The position numbers and the translations under genes are program-made. The notes under the pieces were generated by a model, which saw nothing but the letters and a program-made list of their open reading frames with translations, made no database searches and was not told where the DNA came from. From Gillisia limnaea DSM 15749 (GTDB lineage: Bacteria > Bacteroidota > Bacteroidia > Flavobacteriales > Flavobacteriaceae), in assembly GCF_000243235.1 (NCBI RefSeq), contig NZ_JH594606.1:2476572-2540571 (forward strand): a DNA stretch of 64,000 bases, read 5' to 3'. This document shows, one piece after another, positions 1-7,817 of this stretch; within the stretch, counting starts at the first letter, position 1, and each line of letters opens with the position of its first letter.

Positions 1-21
1 GTAATTAAACCCCTGTTATAC

Positions 22-64
22 TGATTTTTGTCATAGTTTATGGGTTGCCTGATCCATAATTTAA
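22..64 (+). promoter_or_regulatory. CRP/FNR-type operator and -7 element upstream of the barrel protein gene
   Basis: TGA (22-24), six bases, TCA (31-33) forms a CRP/FNR-type dyad centred at 27.5, 62.5 bases before the ATG at 90. TAATTTAA at 57-64 resembles the Bacteroidetes -7 element TAnnTTTG and begins 29.5 bases from the dyad centre. The same spacing recurs at five other promoters in this window, which makes chance unlikely. The geometry matches a class II activator site near -41.5. Binding is inferred. Confidence 0.6.
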
Positions 65-89
65 TAGTTCAAAAAAACAGGCTTTACCA

Positions 90-671
90 ATGGACAAAAC
101 TAAATCTATTCTTTTAGGGGTATTTATTTTAATGGCTTGCAATATTTCTGTTGCTCAAAACCAATGGACCGCAGAATTTCGACCGGGACTCAATTTTCCA
201 GCAGATGAGATCGCAGGAAGCGATGTTAAAACCGGTTTTGGATTTGAAATTACCATGGCCTATAATTTTTTGGAAAGCCTTGGAGCATATGCGGGATGGG
301 GCTGGAATGATTTCAGGGCAAATGATGCCCTGGGGGAAATAAACGTAAATTTTGAAGAAACCGGATACAGCTTTGGCCTTCAGTTTATTCATGCAACCGG
401 GATCTCTTCACTCTCTTATTTGCTTAGAGCAGGAGCAATTTACAACCACCTGGAAGCAAAAGATAATTCTGGAAATAGAATTAACAATACAGGTCATAAT
501 TTTGGATGGCAGCTGGATGGCGGAGTGTCAATAGATTTGCCCGCGGGCTTTAATTTGCGGCCTTCGATACGATACAGGTCGCTTCCCGGAGAATTTGAGA
601 TTGGAACTACCAGCACAAATGCCGATCTAAATTATATTTCCTTCGGGGTTGGACTTGCTAAAACATTCTAA
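90..671 (+). CDS. outer-membrane beta-barrel protein (porin-like, about 190 aa)
   Basis: A Sec signal peptide of about 22 residues (MDKTKSI, hydrophobic core, cut after VAQ) is followed by about 170 residues of alternating polar/aromatic strands rich in Gly, Tyr and Asn, ending in an aromatic residue (KTF) as barrel substrates of BAM do. Size and strand pattern suggest an eight-strand OmpX/OmpW-like barrel without a periplasmic domain. Cargo or ligand cannot be told. It appears to be transcribed alone from the CRP/FNR-type promoter just upstream, which suggests induction with the stress/low-oxygen genes elsewhere in the window. Confidence 0.75.
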   Translation: MDKTKSILLGVFILMACNISVAQNQWTAEFRPGLNFPADEIAGSDVKTGFGFEITMAYNFLESLGAYAGWGWNDFRANDALGEINVNFEETGYSFGLQFIHATGISSLSYLLRAGAIYNHLEAKDNSGNRINNTGHNFGWQLDGGVSIDLPAGFNLRPSIRYRSLPGEFEIGTTSTNADLNYISFGVGLAKTF

Positions 672-998
672 AATGTTTTCCGGTATGGCTAAGAATATTT
701 AAAAAAATGGGTTTTGCAATCTATAGATGAACTAAAAATTCAGAAATGATCCTGATGGAAAAACCCTGAGAATTTTGGTGGTAAATCTTTTATTCTTTTT
801 AGGAATATCAGACGTCCTATTAAGTTTTATCAGTATTAAAAAATGCTAATTATGAGCGGGGATCCTTTAGCTGTGATTTACCAAATTCACTAATGGGGAT
901 TGGTTTAAAACTGAGAAAATCCGCAATGAAACATCCATTAGAAAGATTTTCTCAAATAAGGGAGTGATTATATGTCCGGTAAAAAATAATATAAACAG
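672..998. other. gene-free interval
   Basis: No open frame with coding character and no convincing TGA-N6-TCA dyad was found here. A TGTCCGGTAAA stretch near 974-984 resembles the end motif of the insertion at 4770-4985, but no partner end was found, so it is not called as an element. Confidence 0.5.
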
Positions 999-2105
999 AT
1001 GAAAACAGCATTTTTGATCCTGCTATTTTTACATGGAATTATCCATAGTATTGGTTTTGTAAAAGCTTTTCACCTGGCCGAAGTTGCAGCGCTTTCGCGC
1101 GCTATTCCAAAGTCTTTGGGGATCCTCTGGTTGCTATGTGCAATCCTGTTTTTAGCAGTCTTTGTACTTATGATCTTCATCCGTTCCTGGTGGCCATTTT
1201 TTGGCATCGCTGCGGTGCTCCTTTCACAAACGCTTATCATTAATTTCTGGCAGGATGCAAAATTTGCTACCATCCTCAATGTCGTTATACTTTTAGTGAG
1301 TATTCCCGCCTTTGGGGAATACTATTTTGAAAAGATGGTTCAAAAAGAGCAAAAACAGCTGATTTCAAATATACCCGGGAAAACTTCTAAAAAGATTAGC
1401 GAAGAAGACCTTGTGCACTTACCTGAGATCGTTCAAAAATGGATGATAAATTCCGGGGTAGTTGGAAAACCGGAAATTCTTTCGGTACGCTTAAAGCAAA
1501 AAGGTGAAATGAAGAGTAAACAAGACGGTAACTGGATGCCGTTTTATGCCGAACAATATTTTGACGTAAAAGATCCGGCTTTTAACTGGCGGGTGGAGGT
1601 AAAGCTTTTTCCGGGAATTCATCTTGCAGGCCGGGATAAATTTAAAAATGGGGAAGGGGAGATGCAAATAAAACTGCTCTCACTCTTTAATGTTGTAAAT
1701 GAAGGGAATAATGAAAAAGTGAATTCGGGAACTATGCTTCGGTTTTTGGGGGAATTGTGTTGGTTCCCATCTGCTGGCCTAAACCAATATATAGTTTGGG
1801 AAGAAGTTGATGCCACTTCTGCAAAAGCCACTTTCTCAGTAGGTAATAAAGTGGTTTCAGGATTGTTCACATTTGATGAAAACGGGGAATTAAAATCCTT
1901 TGAAGCTGAAAGATTTTACGGGGGAGGACAAGATGCGAAAAAGGAAAAATGGTTTATAGAGGCAGTCTCTTACAAGGAGTTTGAAGGTATCACAGTTCCT
2001 GCGGTATGTTATGTTACCTGGAAATTTCCGGAAGGCGGTTTTACCTGGTTAAAGCTTGAAATAACTACCCTGGACTATAATAATCCAAGGATATTTGAAG
2101 AATGA
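999..2105 (+). CDS. DUF6544-like membrane protein
   Basis: The first about 110 residues hold three to four hydrophobic helices. The remaining 250 residues form a soluble domain with LPEIVQKWM, then W-x-PFYAEQYF, a DVKDPAFNW segment and a C-terminal VTWKFPEGGFTW motif, the pattern I associate with the DUF6544 (older DUF6920) family. Function is unknown; members often sit beside envelope genes. A GT4 gene follows after 39 bases, so the two are probably co-transcribed. The start ATG is followed by a hydrophobic helix, consistent with an uncleaved N-terminal anchor. Confidence 0.65.
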   Translation: MKTAFLILLFLHGIIHSIGFVKAFHLAEVAALSRAIPKSLGILWLLCAILFLAVFVLMIFIRSWWPFFGIAAVLLSQTLIINFWQDAKFATILNVVILLVSIPAFGEYYFEKMVQKEQKQLISNIPGKTSKKISEEDLVHLPEIVQKWMINSGVVGKPEILSVRLKQKGEMKSKQDGNWMPFYAEQYFDVKDPAFNWRVEVKLFPGIHLAGRDKFKNGEGEMQIKLLSLFNVVNEGNNEKVNSGTMLRFLGELCWFPSAGLNQYIVWEEVDATSAKATFSVGNKVVSGLFTFDENGELKSFEAERFYGGGQDAKKEKWFIEAVSYKEFEGITVPAVCYVTWKFPEGGFTWLKLEITTLDYNNPRIFEE

Positions 2106-2144
2106 TCACGAAGTTTATTTGAAGCTGTAATAAATAAAACACTC

Positions 2145-3161
2145 ATGAAAATAGCAGTAGTATCTCCCATTTCCTGGCGGACTCCTCCCCGAAAATATGG
2201 ACCATGGGAACAGGTTGCTTCAAATATTGCCGAGGGCTTAATTGAAAGTGGTCATGATGTTACTTTGTTTGCAACAAGAGATTCCATAACAAAAGGCAAA
2301 CTGGAATATGTATGCCCACGGGGCTATTCTGAGGATAGCGAACTAGATCCAAAAGTGGAGGAATGCCTGCATATAAGTCATTTGATGGAACAGTCATCCA
2401 AATTCGATTTGATCCATAACAATTTTGATTTCCTCCCGCTTACCTATTCGGGTTTAATAAAAACTCCTATGGTTACTACTATTCATGGATTTTCTTCACA
2501 AAAGATCCTTCCGGTTTATAAAAAGTACAATCCTATAGGCAACTACGTTTCTATAAGCGATTCAAATCGCAGTCTGGAACTGGATTATGTCGCTACGGTT
2601 TACAATGGCATCAATACCGGTGAGTTCACATTTCAGGCACAACCAAAAGACTACCTGCTTTATTTTGGGAGGATTCATCCCGATAAAGGCACTTATGAAT
2701 CCATTCAAATCGCAAAACAATCCGGTAGAAAGCTTATTATTTCAGGCCTGATCCAGGATCAGGGATATTTTGAGAATAAAATAGAACCGTACCTTAATGA
2801 GAAGGATGTGGTATATGTTGGTAATTCTGGACCGGTGGAACGGGATAAATTATTGGGGGAAGCCGTTGCCCTTTTACACCCCATTGGTTTTGAAGAACCT
2901 TTCGGATTAAGTGTGGTAGAGTCCATGCTCTGCGGAACCCCTGTTATCGCTTTCAATAAAGGATCCATGCCGGAACTTATCCTTGATGGGAAAACCGGTT
3001 TTTTAGTGAATTCCATTCCTGAAGCCGTTGAATCTATAAATAAGATCAAGTTTATCGATAGGAAATTTTGCAGGGAATATGCTTCGGAAAAATTTAGCCG
3101 ACAAAAAATGATCGAAGGTTATCTGGAAGTTTACAGAAAAGTTTTGAAAGCGAAAAAATAG
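2145..3161 (+). CDS. glycosyltransferase family 4
   Basis: The protein has the GT-B layout. The N-terminal half contains the glycine-containing acceptor loop (SPISWRTPPRKYGPWE). The C-terminal half has the donor-site signature LLYFGRIHPDKG, and further on GFEEPFGLSVVESMLCGTPVIAF, whose E-x7-E pattern contacts the nucleotide-sugar phosphate. At 338 residues it is complete. It lacks membrane segments and is probably cytoplasmic or peripheral. This type is common near GH130/GT4 gene pairs such as the one at 10.4-13.8 kb, which suggests a shared glycan pathway, but the sugar and acceptor cannot be read from sequence. Confidence 0.8.
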   Translation: MKIAVVSPISWRTPPRKYGPWEQVASNIAEGLIESGHDVTLFATRDSITKGKLEYVCPRGYSEDSELDPKVEECLHISHLMEQSSKFDLIHNNFDFLPLTYSGLIKTPMVTTIHGFSSQKILPVYKKYNPIGNYVSISDSNRSLELDYVATVYNGINTGEFTFQAQPKDYLLYFGRIHPDKGTYESIQIAKQSGRKLIISGLIQDQGYFENKIEPYLNEKDVVYVGNSGPVERDKLLGEAVALLHPIGFEEPFGLSVVESMLCGTPVIAFNKGSMPELILDGKTGFLVNSIPEAVESINKIKFIDRKFCREYASEKFSRQKMIEGYLEVYRKVLKAKK

Positions 3162-3391
3162 AGAATCCTGCAAGGGAAACAACTTTCATATTTAACAAAA
3201 ATCCGCTATCTTAGAGTAGGTGTTCAACCAGGTACATAAAATAAAACCAAACACTCCTCCTATTTTTAAATGTCGCAATTTTTGATAATTGATAAAAGAA
3301 ACAATTATCCCAGGACTTGTTTTCTATTTGCCATATTAATGAACTTTATAATATTCATAAAAACAATTACTAACCAAAAGAAGAGTTTAAA

Positions 3392-4018
3392 ATGGACACT
3401 AAAAATAATGAACCGGACGAAAATAATGACCAAAACAACCACAACGAAAAACCAAACGAAGAAGTTGTAAAAGAAGACAATTCTACCAATAAGTTTCTTG
3501 ATTTCGTTAAAAAGAATATCATTGCGGTGCTGTTGGCATTGATACTAATTACTGTATTAATATGGTATTCTGTAAAAATGAATACGAACGAAAAGCAATA
3601 TGAAAAGGAAAAAACAGAGCTGGTCATCAAATCCGAAAATGAAAGATCAGCGCTAATAACAAAATATGAATCAGAGAAAGACAGTTTACAAATTAAGAAC
3701 CTGGAATCTTCCTCGAAAATATTTTCCTGGTCTGTGAGAAGTGAACTGCTGCGAAACAATACCGAGAACCTAAATCAGCTTTTGAATGCATTTGTGAAGG
3801 AATCCGGTGCCGATTTGGTACAGCTTATAGATCCTAAAACCAATATCATAACCCTGTCTTCAGATAAAAAATTTGAAGGTGCGGAATATGCTCAAAAAAT
3901 TGATTACGGCTTAACCGAGCAGCATACAGTTGTGAAGGAAGATGGTATTAAAATCATAACTCCGGTAATGGGTTTAAATTCTGCCCTGGGAATTCTTATT
4001 GTTCAAATGGATAAATAG
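3392..4018 (+). CDS. single-pass membrane protein with coiled coil, unknown function
   Basis: Unrecognised 208-residue protein. Residues 1-40 are Asn/Glu/Lys-rich and polar; about 43-63 form one transmembrane helix (IIAVLLALILITVLIWY). About 70-110 is a charged coiled coil, and the last 90 residues look like a small alpha/beta fold (ADLVQLIDPKTNIITLSS, ITPVMGLNSALGILIVQ), reminiscent of cache/PAS-like sensory folds, but no signalling output domain follows. It may be an accessory sensor or scaffold. It stands alone, with about 230 bases upstream that hold no gene. The function is not assigned. Confidence 0.6.
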   Translation: MDTKNNEPDENNDQNNHNEKPNEEVVKEDNSTNKFLDFVKKNIIAVLLALILITVLIWYSVKMNTNEKQYEKEKTELVIKSENERSALITKYESEKDSLQIKNLESSSKIFSWSVRSELLRNNTENLNQLLNAFVKESGADLVQLIDPKTNIITLSSDKKFEGAEYAQKIDYGLTEQHTVVKEDGIKIITPVMGLNSALGILIVQMDK

Positions 4019-4085
4019 TCCTCAAAAACTTTTGCCAGGCTGTATTGGTTTCTTAGTTGCAGTATGAGGAACAAAATAATTAACT

Positions 4086-4674
4086 TTGTGGAATACACTT
4101 TCATTAATGTTTGAACTGCTGCATAAAAAAAATACAGAAATCATAGATATTTCCGAAGAGGAATTTGAATATGCCCGGACACTTTTCATTCCGAAAAAGC
4201 TAAAAAAGAAAAGAATTTTAATCGGGGTTGGGGAAATTTGTAAATACACTGTTTTTGTTGAAAAAGGGCTCCTGCGTTCTTTCAAGACAGATGACAAGGG
4301 AAATGAATCCATCCTGCACTTTGCTTTAAGCGGATGGTGGACAGCAGATCTTTACAGCTTTCTCACCAACGAAACTACCACCTTTAATATTGAGGCGCTT
4401 GAAGATTCTAAACTTCTTTTGATAACCAAGCCTTTCTGGGATCTATTGTTGCAAAAGTTCCGGCTTTTGAACGGTAGTTCAGGGTGCTTATCCAAAACAA
4501 TCTTGCAGGCTAATGGGTTCTTTTACTGAAACTGCCGAGAGAAAATACAAAAAGCTTCTGCGGGAATTTCCAGATATTCTGCAGCGCGTGCCTCAACATA
4601 TGATCGCTTCGTATCTTGGTATCACCCGCGAAACGCTTAGCCGCATCCGAAGTCAAATTATCACTAAACCTTAA
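4086..4674 (+). pseudogene. Crp/Fnr-family regulator, broken by several lesions
   Basis: The cNMP-binding-like N-terminal domain reads intact to about 4458 (EKGLLRSFKTDDKGNESILHF, typical of the family). Restoring the family pattern then needs a one-base gain near 4459 (reading PAFER), removal of a TAG stop where Tyr is expected (about 4475), and another one-base gain near 4509. The frame then continues from 4513 with MGSFTETAERKYKKLL and the helix-turn-helix ASYLGITRETLSRI, stopping at 4672-4674. The recognition helix R-E-T-x-x-R fits a TGA half-site. Three lesions in about 50 bases argue for real decay, although sequencing error is possible. Immediately downstream lies a tandem CRP-type promoter, perhaps its former target. 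Confidence 0.75.
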
Positions 4675-4677
4675 TAG

Positions 4678-4745
4678 TGTGACATAGATCACATGAATTT
4701 AGTGTCATAGGTCATTTTTATTATTACTGTTTGCCATTAATTTTG
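4678..4745 (+). promoter_or_regulatory. tandem CRP-type operators with -7 element (former yceI promoter)
   Basis: TGTGA-N6-TCACA at 4678-4693 equals the E. coli CRP consensus dyad. A second, weaker site TGT-N6-TCA lies at 4703-4714, 23 bases downstream. TAATTTTG at 4738-4745, an exact TAnnTTTG, starts 29.5 bases from the second centre, the same spacing as at the other promoters of this type. No intact gene begins at the expected place; removing the insertion at 4770-4985 would put the yceI ATG 65.5 bases from the second centre. Only a 12-codon frame (4754-4792) now follows directly. Confidence 0.6.
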
Positions 4746-4754
4746 TCATATTAA

Positions 4755-5000
4755 TGAAAAAGAAACACTGTTGTCCGATAAAGTTTTTCTGACTTGATGG
4801 AATATGAATGATGAAGGGCAATTTGGATGTTTTTCCTTTTTCAAACCTTGCTTTAGAAAAAATGAACATTTAGTTTCATTATTTAAAAACCTTACTTAAA
4901 GAACATTGATATTCAGTAGGTTGTATTTAGTCTTTTTTCTTTATTCTTGCAGCGAAGCGATCTTTACTCTTTTACCGGGCAAAACTGAAAAAGAAACACT
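4755..5000. mobile_element. 216-base insertion between 15-base direct repeats, possible IS/MITE remnant
   Basis: TGAAAAAGAAACACT occurs exactly at 4755-4769 and 4986-5000. The 216 bases between (4770-4985) have related ends in inverted orientation: TTGTCCGATAAA (4771-4782) and, read from the right end, TTGCCCGGTAAA (4982 downward), ten of twelve matching. No transposase is encoded. This looks like a non-autonomous element or an internally deleted IS with a long target duplication; IS4-type elements duplicate 9-14 bases, so the family is only a guess. It separates a CRP-type promoter from yceI. Confidence 0.55.
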
Positions 5001-5004
5001 AATT

Positions 5005-5531
5005 ATGGCAAACACAAAATGGGTAATAGACCCAACACACAGTGAAGTTACTTTTAAAGTAAAACATTTAATGATCTCTACAGCAACTGGGAATTTCAAG
5101 GTTTTTCAAGGAAGCGTAGAAACGGAAACAGAAGAATTTACCAAGGTGAAAAACCTGAAATTTAAAGCCGACGTTAAGTCTGTGAATACCAATAATGAAG
5201 ACAGGGATACGCATTTAAAATCTGAAGATTTCTTTAATGTTGAAAAATTTTCCGAAATTGAGTTTACCTCTGAAAAATTCGATGTTGCTGCCGGAACGAT
5301 AGAAGGGAAACTAACGATAAAAGACACCACAAACCTATTAGTCTTGATGTTGATTTTGGAGGCGTAGTAGTAGATCCTTACGGTCAAACCAAAGCAGGAC
5401 TTACCGCAAATGGAAAAATAAGTCGGAAAGAATTTGGATTGGTATGGAGCGCGGTGACAGAAGCAGGAAGCGTCGTAGTGGGAGATCAAATAAAATTGGG
5501 CGCTGAAGTACAGTTCATTAAACAAGCATAA
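5005..5531 (+). pseudogene. YceI-family protein, frameshifted
   Basis: The frame from ATG 5005 gives a typical cytoplasmic YceI start (MANTKWVIDPTHSEVTFKVKH), then VKSVNTNNEDRDTHLKSEDFF and GKLTIKDTT. At about 5328 one A seems missing from ACAAACC. The following frame carries the rest of the family: PISLDVDFGGVVVDPYGQTKAG, RKEFGLVW, and VGDQIKLGAEVQF, stopping at 5529-5531. YceI proteins are lipocalin-like barrels that bind long isoprenoids or quinones and often accompany quinone-detoxifying enzymes, as here (mhqO/mhqD-like genes follow 12 bases on). A hydrophobic stretch that stays open upstream of 5005 belongs to the inserted element, not the gene. Confidence 0.75.
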
Positions 5532-5543
5532 AAACCAAATGCC

Positions 5544-6482
5544 ATGGAAAACAGGATATTAGGATTGCATCATATTACCGCTATTGCGGGAGATGCCCAA
5601 AGAAATTATGATTTCTACACAAAAGTGTTAGGATTGCGAATGGTAAAGAAAACCGTGAATTTTGATGATCCCCAAACCTATCATTTTTATTTTGGAGACG
5701 GAATGGGAACACCGGGAAGTATCCTTACATTCTTTCCATGGCCCCGGGTGAAACAAGGTAAAAACGGTGCCGGAATGGCCACAGGAATTGGGTATTCTGT
5801 TCCGGAGGGAAGTCTGGAATTTTGGAGAGCGCGTTTTAAGAAATTCAATATTCCTCATGGTAAAATTTCAAAGAAGTTTGGAGAAGATTTTCTCGATTTT
5901 CAGGATCCGGATGGTTTAAACCTGGAGTTGATAGTTTCAGGGAACAAGGATGAGCGCAAACCCTGGGAAACAAATGAAGTAAAGTCTAAAGTAGGCCTAA
6001 AAGGTTTTCACAATGTTACGCTCACCTTAAACGATCACAAAGCCACCGCTGAAATACTCACCGAAATTTTTGGATATGAAATGGAAGGAACAGAGAATAA
6101 CCTATACCGTTTCAGGACCAGTGCTATTGAAAATGCAGCTGTGGTAGATATTCTTGAAGACCCAAAAGCCGAAAGAGGACAAAATGCAGGTGGAACCAAT
6201 CATCACGTAGCCTTCAGGGTGAAAGATGAAGAGACCCTTATGGCATTCCGGGAAAAAGTAATGCAAAAAGGATTGCAGATCACAGAGAAAATTGATCGGG
6301 ATTATTTCTTTTCCCTTTATTTCCGGGAGCCGGGAGGAGTATTATTTGAGGTTGCTACAGATAATCCTGGTTTTGCCACAGATGAAACCTTGGAAGAACT
6401 GGGAAGTAGTCTGCAGTTGCCCGATCGTTATAAAGGGGCGAGAAAACAAATTGAAAAATTATTGCCGGAACTGAAGCAGTAA
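5544..6482 (+). CDS. mhqO: VOC-family ring-cleaving dioxygenase, MhqO-like
   Basis: 312 residues with two tandem vicinal-oxygen-chelate modules. Metal ligands fit H9/H10 (GLHHITAIAG) and H222/H223 (GGTNHHVAFRV), plus a late Glu in the EPGGVLFEVATD segment. The length and the KTVNFDDPQTYHFYFGDGMGTPGSILTFFPW region are characteristic of the MhqO/YkcA group, linked in Bacillus to breakdown of hydroquinone and quinone electrophiles. It lies between yceI and an mhqD-like hydrolase, a gene order consistent with quinone or electrophile defence. Substrate is inferred from family and context. The reading frame is intact although yceI before it is broken. Confidence 0.8.
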   Translation: MENRILGLHHITAIAGDAQRNYDFYTKVLGLRMVKKTVNFDDPQTYHFYFGDGMGTPGSILTFFPWPRVKQGKNGAGMATGIGYSVPEGSLEFWRARFKKFNIPHGKISKKFGEDFLDFQDPDGLNLELIVSGNKDERKPWETNEVKSKVGLKGFHNVTLTLNDHKATAEILTEIFGYEMEGTENNLYRFRTSAIENAAVVDILEDPKAERGQNAGGTNHHVAFRVKDEETLMAFREKVMQKGLQITEKIDRDYFFSLYFREPGGVLFEVATDNPGFATDETLEELGSSLQLPDRYKGARKQIEKLLPELKQ

Positions 6483-6500
6483 ACATTGAGAATTGGAGTT

Positions 6501-6526
6501 CAGGGAAAAAATTCCCTGAGCTCTTT
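6501..6526 (+). terminator. hairpin between mhqO- and mhqD-like genes
   Basis: A perfect 8-base-pair stem TCAGGGAA / TTCCCTGA (6501-6508, 6513-6520) with an AAAA loop is followed by GCTCTTTTT. It looks like an intrinsic terminator or attenuator, leaving about 25 bases before the next ATG. It would lower expression of the hydrolase relative to the dioxygenase. Confidence 0.6.
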
Positions 6527-6551
6527 TTACTGTCAATTAAAAAAGAAAACA

Positions 6552-7169
6552 ATGCATACAAAAAATATTATAACCGCGGGAAAAGACATTTCAGAAGCCA
6601 AAAAAGTATTGGTGCTTTTACACGGGCGCGGCGGTAACGCACAGGACATACTTTCTTTGGCAGATCACTTTCCCTTAGATGACTTTTCGGTTTTTGCCCC
6701 ACAAGCCACTAATAATTCCTGGTATCCGTATTCTTTTTTGGCCCCACCTGCTCAAAATGAACCCTGGCTTTCTTCAGCATTAGAGATTTTGAGGAATTTA
6801 CTGGAAGAAATAAAAAGTAAAGGAAAAGCATCAGAAAATATTTATTTTGGCGGATTCTCTCAGGGAGCCTGCCTTACAGCAGAATTTGTTACCCGAAATG
6901 CATCCAGGTTTGGAGGGGTATTTCTTTTTACTGGTGGACTCATTGGCGATAAAATAGATACTGAAAATTATAAAGGAGATTTTGCAGGAACTCCTGTTTT
7001 TATTGGCACCGGAAATCCGGATGCCCACGTACCGGTAGAAAGGGTGAACAAGACCGCTGAAATAATGGAAAAGCTCAAGGCAGAAGTAACCGTAAAAGTA
7101 TATGACAATAAACCGCATAGCATTTCACAGGACGAAATCGAAATTGCGAATAAACTCGTATTTAAATAA
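6552..7169 (+). CDS. mhqD: phospholipase/carboxylesterase-family hydrolase, MhqD-like
   Basis: An alpha/beta hydrolase of 205 residues. LLHGRGGNA supplies the oxyanion loop; GGFSQGA holds the G-x-S-x-G nucleophile Ser. GTGNPDAHVP holds the acid and NKPHSIS the catalytic His. This set matches the MhqD/YodD and thioesterase-like group that partners MhqO in quinone resistance. ATG 6552 is preferred; an in-frame start 22 codons earlier would run through the hairpin at 6501-6520 and give residues unlike the family. The natural ester substrate is unknown. Confidence 0.78.
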   Translation: MHTKNIITAGKDISEAKKVLVLLHGRGGNAQDILSLADHFPLDDFSVFAPQATNNSWYPYSFLAPPAQNEPWLSSALEILRNLLEEIKSKGKASENIYFGGFSQGACLTAEFVTRNASRFGGVFLFTGGLIGDKIDTENYKGDFAGTPVFIGTGNPDAHVPVERVNKTAEIMEKLKAEVTVKVYDNKPHSISQDEIEIANKLVFK

Positions 7170-7171
7170 CC

Positions 7172-7285
7172 AGTACGTTCCATATCACACGCATTTATAG
7201 CGATGAGAATGGAGACAGCCGTTTTGAAGATACACAAATCGCCCTGGAGGATTTCGGTGATGCTCCGGGATTATTGATCTATTAA
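7172..7285 (+). pseudogene. remnant of a cupin-like protein N-terminus
   Basis: The frame reads STFHITRIYSDENGDSRFED, then about 17 more residues ending GLLIY before TAA at 7283. The H-I-T-R-I-Y-x-D-x-x-G-x-S-x-F pattern resembles the N-terminus of a small cupin-domain family. No start codon precedes it: the frame begins two bases after the mhqD-like stop, and the rest of the domain is missing. I read it as a truncated gene that once closed the detoxification operon. The family call rests on memory of the motif. Confidence 0.45.
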
Positions 7286-7346
7286 TTTCTTTCTTCCAAG
7301 GATCCTCAATCTATACTGCCGAAGTTTTACCTTGATATTGCTGATA

Positions 7347-7389
7347 TGATTTCTGTCATATTTAAAATGCCTGTAAGCAGTTAACTTTA
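7347..7389 (+). promoter_or_regulatory. CRP/FNR-type operator and -7 element of the ppsA operon
   Basis: ATGATTTCTGTCAT (7346-7359) contains TGA-N6-TCA centred at 7352.5, which is 62.5 bases before the ATG at 7415. TAACTTTA at 7382-7389 matches TAnnTTTG except the last base and begins 29.5 bases from the centre, identical to the spacing at the barrel gene and stress-protein promoters. Confidence 0.65.
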
Positions 7390-7414
7390 TGAGGAAGTTT
7401 AAAAACCTTTTAAA

Positions 7415-7801
7415 ATGGATGTTTCTATTTTCTTAGCACAATTCTGGGGTTGGTATCTGCTTATCTTTTTCTTCGTTCTAAGTTTTAACCCTATCAGGAT
7501 CAAACAAATATTTATTGATTTTAGCGATCAAAAATTTTCTATAATCACCGCCTTTCTTGCTATTATTTTAGGATTGGTTAATATCCTCTTACATAATATT
7601 TGGGAGCCAGATTGGAGATTTCTTATTACCGCATTAGGCTGGGCCTCCCTTTTCTTTGGCCTGGCACTGTTCATTTTCCCAAATCCCTCGAGAAAACGCC
7701 TTGAGGTCATAAATGTAAAATTGGTTCAGGTTATATATGTACTCCTATTTCTACTAGGTATTTTTCTGTTGAATATGGGGTATCAATTGGTATTATATTA
7801 A
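7415..7801 (+). CDS. four-helix membrane protein, unknown function
   Basis: Unrecognised 128-residue protein that is almost entirely hydrophobic, with four predicted helices at about residues 7-24, 42-61, 69-89 and 103-125. Polar loops carry FNPIRIKQ and PNPSRKRLE. There is no signal peptide and no catalytic motif. It is the first gene after a CRP/FNR-type promoter and PEP synthase starts 17 bases after its stop, so they very likely share a transcript. A role in the membrane related to carbon or redox state is possible but unsupported. Confidence 0.65.
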   Translation: MDVSIFLAQFWGWYLLIFFFVLSFNPIRIKQIFIDFSDQKFSIITAFLAIILGLVNILLHNIWEPDWRFLITALGWASLFFGLALFIFPNPSRKRLEVINVKLVQVIYVLLFLLGIFLLNMGYQLVLY

Positions 7802-7817
7802 TTTTAAATTATTAAAA

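Noticed and set aside
971-990. TGTCCGGTAAA stretch similar to the ends of the 4770-4985 insertion
   Set aside because: No inverted partner, target duplication or transposase found nearby; a short match is not enough to call an element.
3270-3470. Open frame overlapping the coiled-coil protein start
   Set aside because: Low-complexity Lys/Thr/Asn reading in another frame of the 3392 gene's Asn-rich start; no independent support.
4906-5004. In-frame N-terminal extension of yceI as a signal peptide
   Set aside because: It is encoded by the inserted element; the family motif MANTKWVIDPTHS begins at 5005 as in cytoplasmic YceI proteins.
6486-6551. Earlier start of the MhqD-like gene
   Set aside because: It runs through a perfect hairpin with T-run and adds residues unlike the family.
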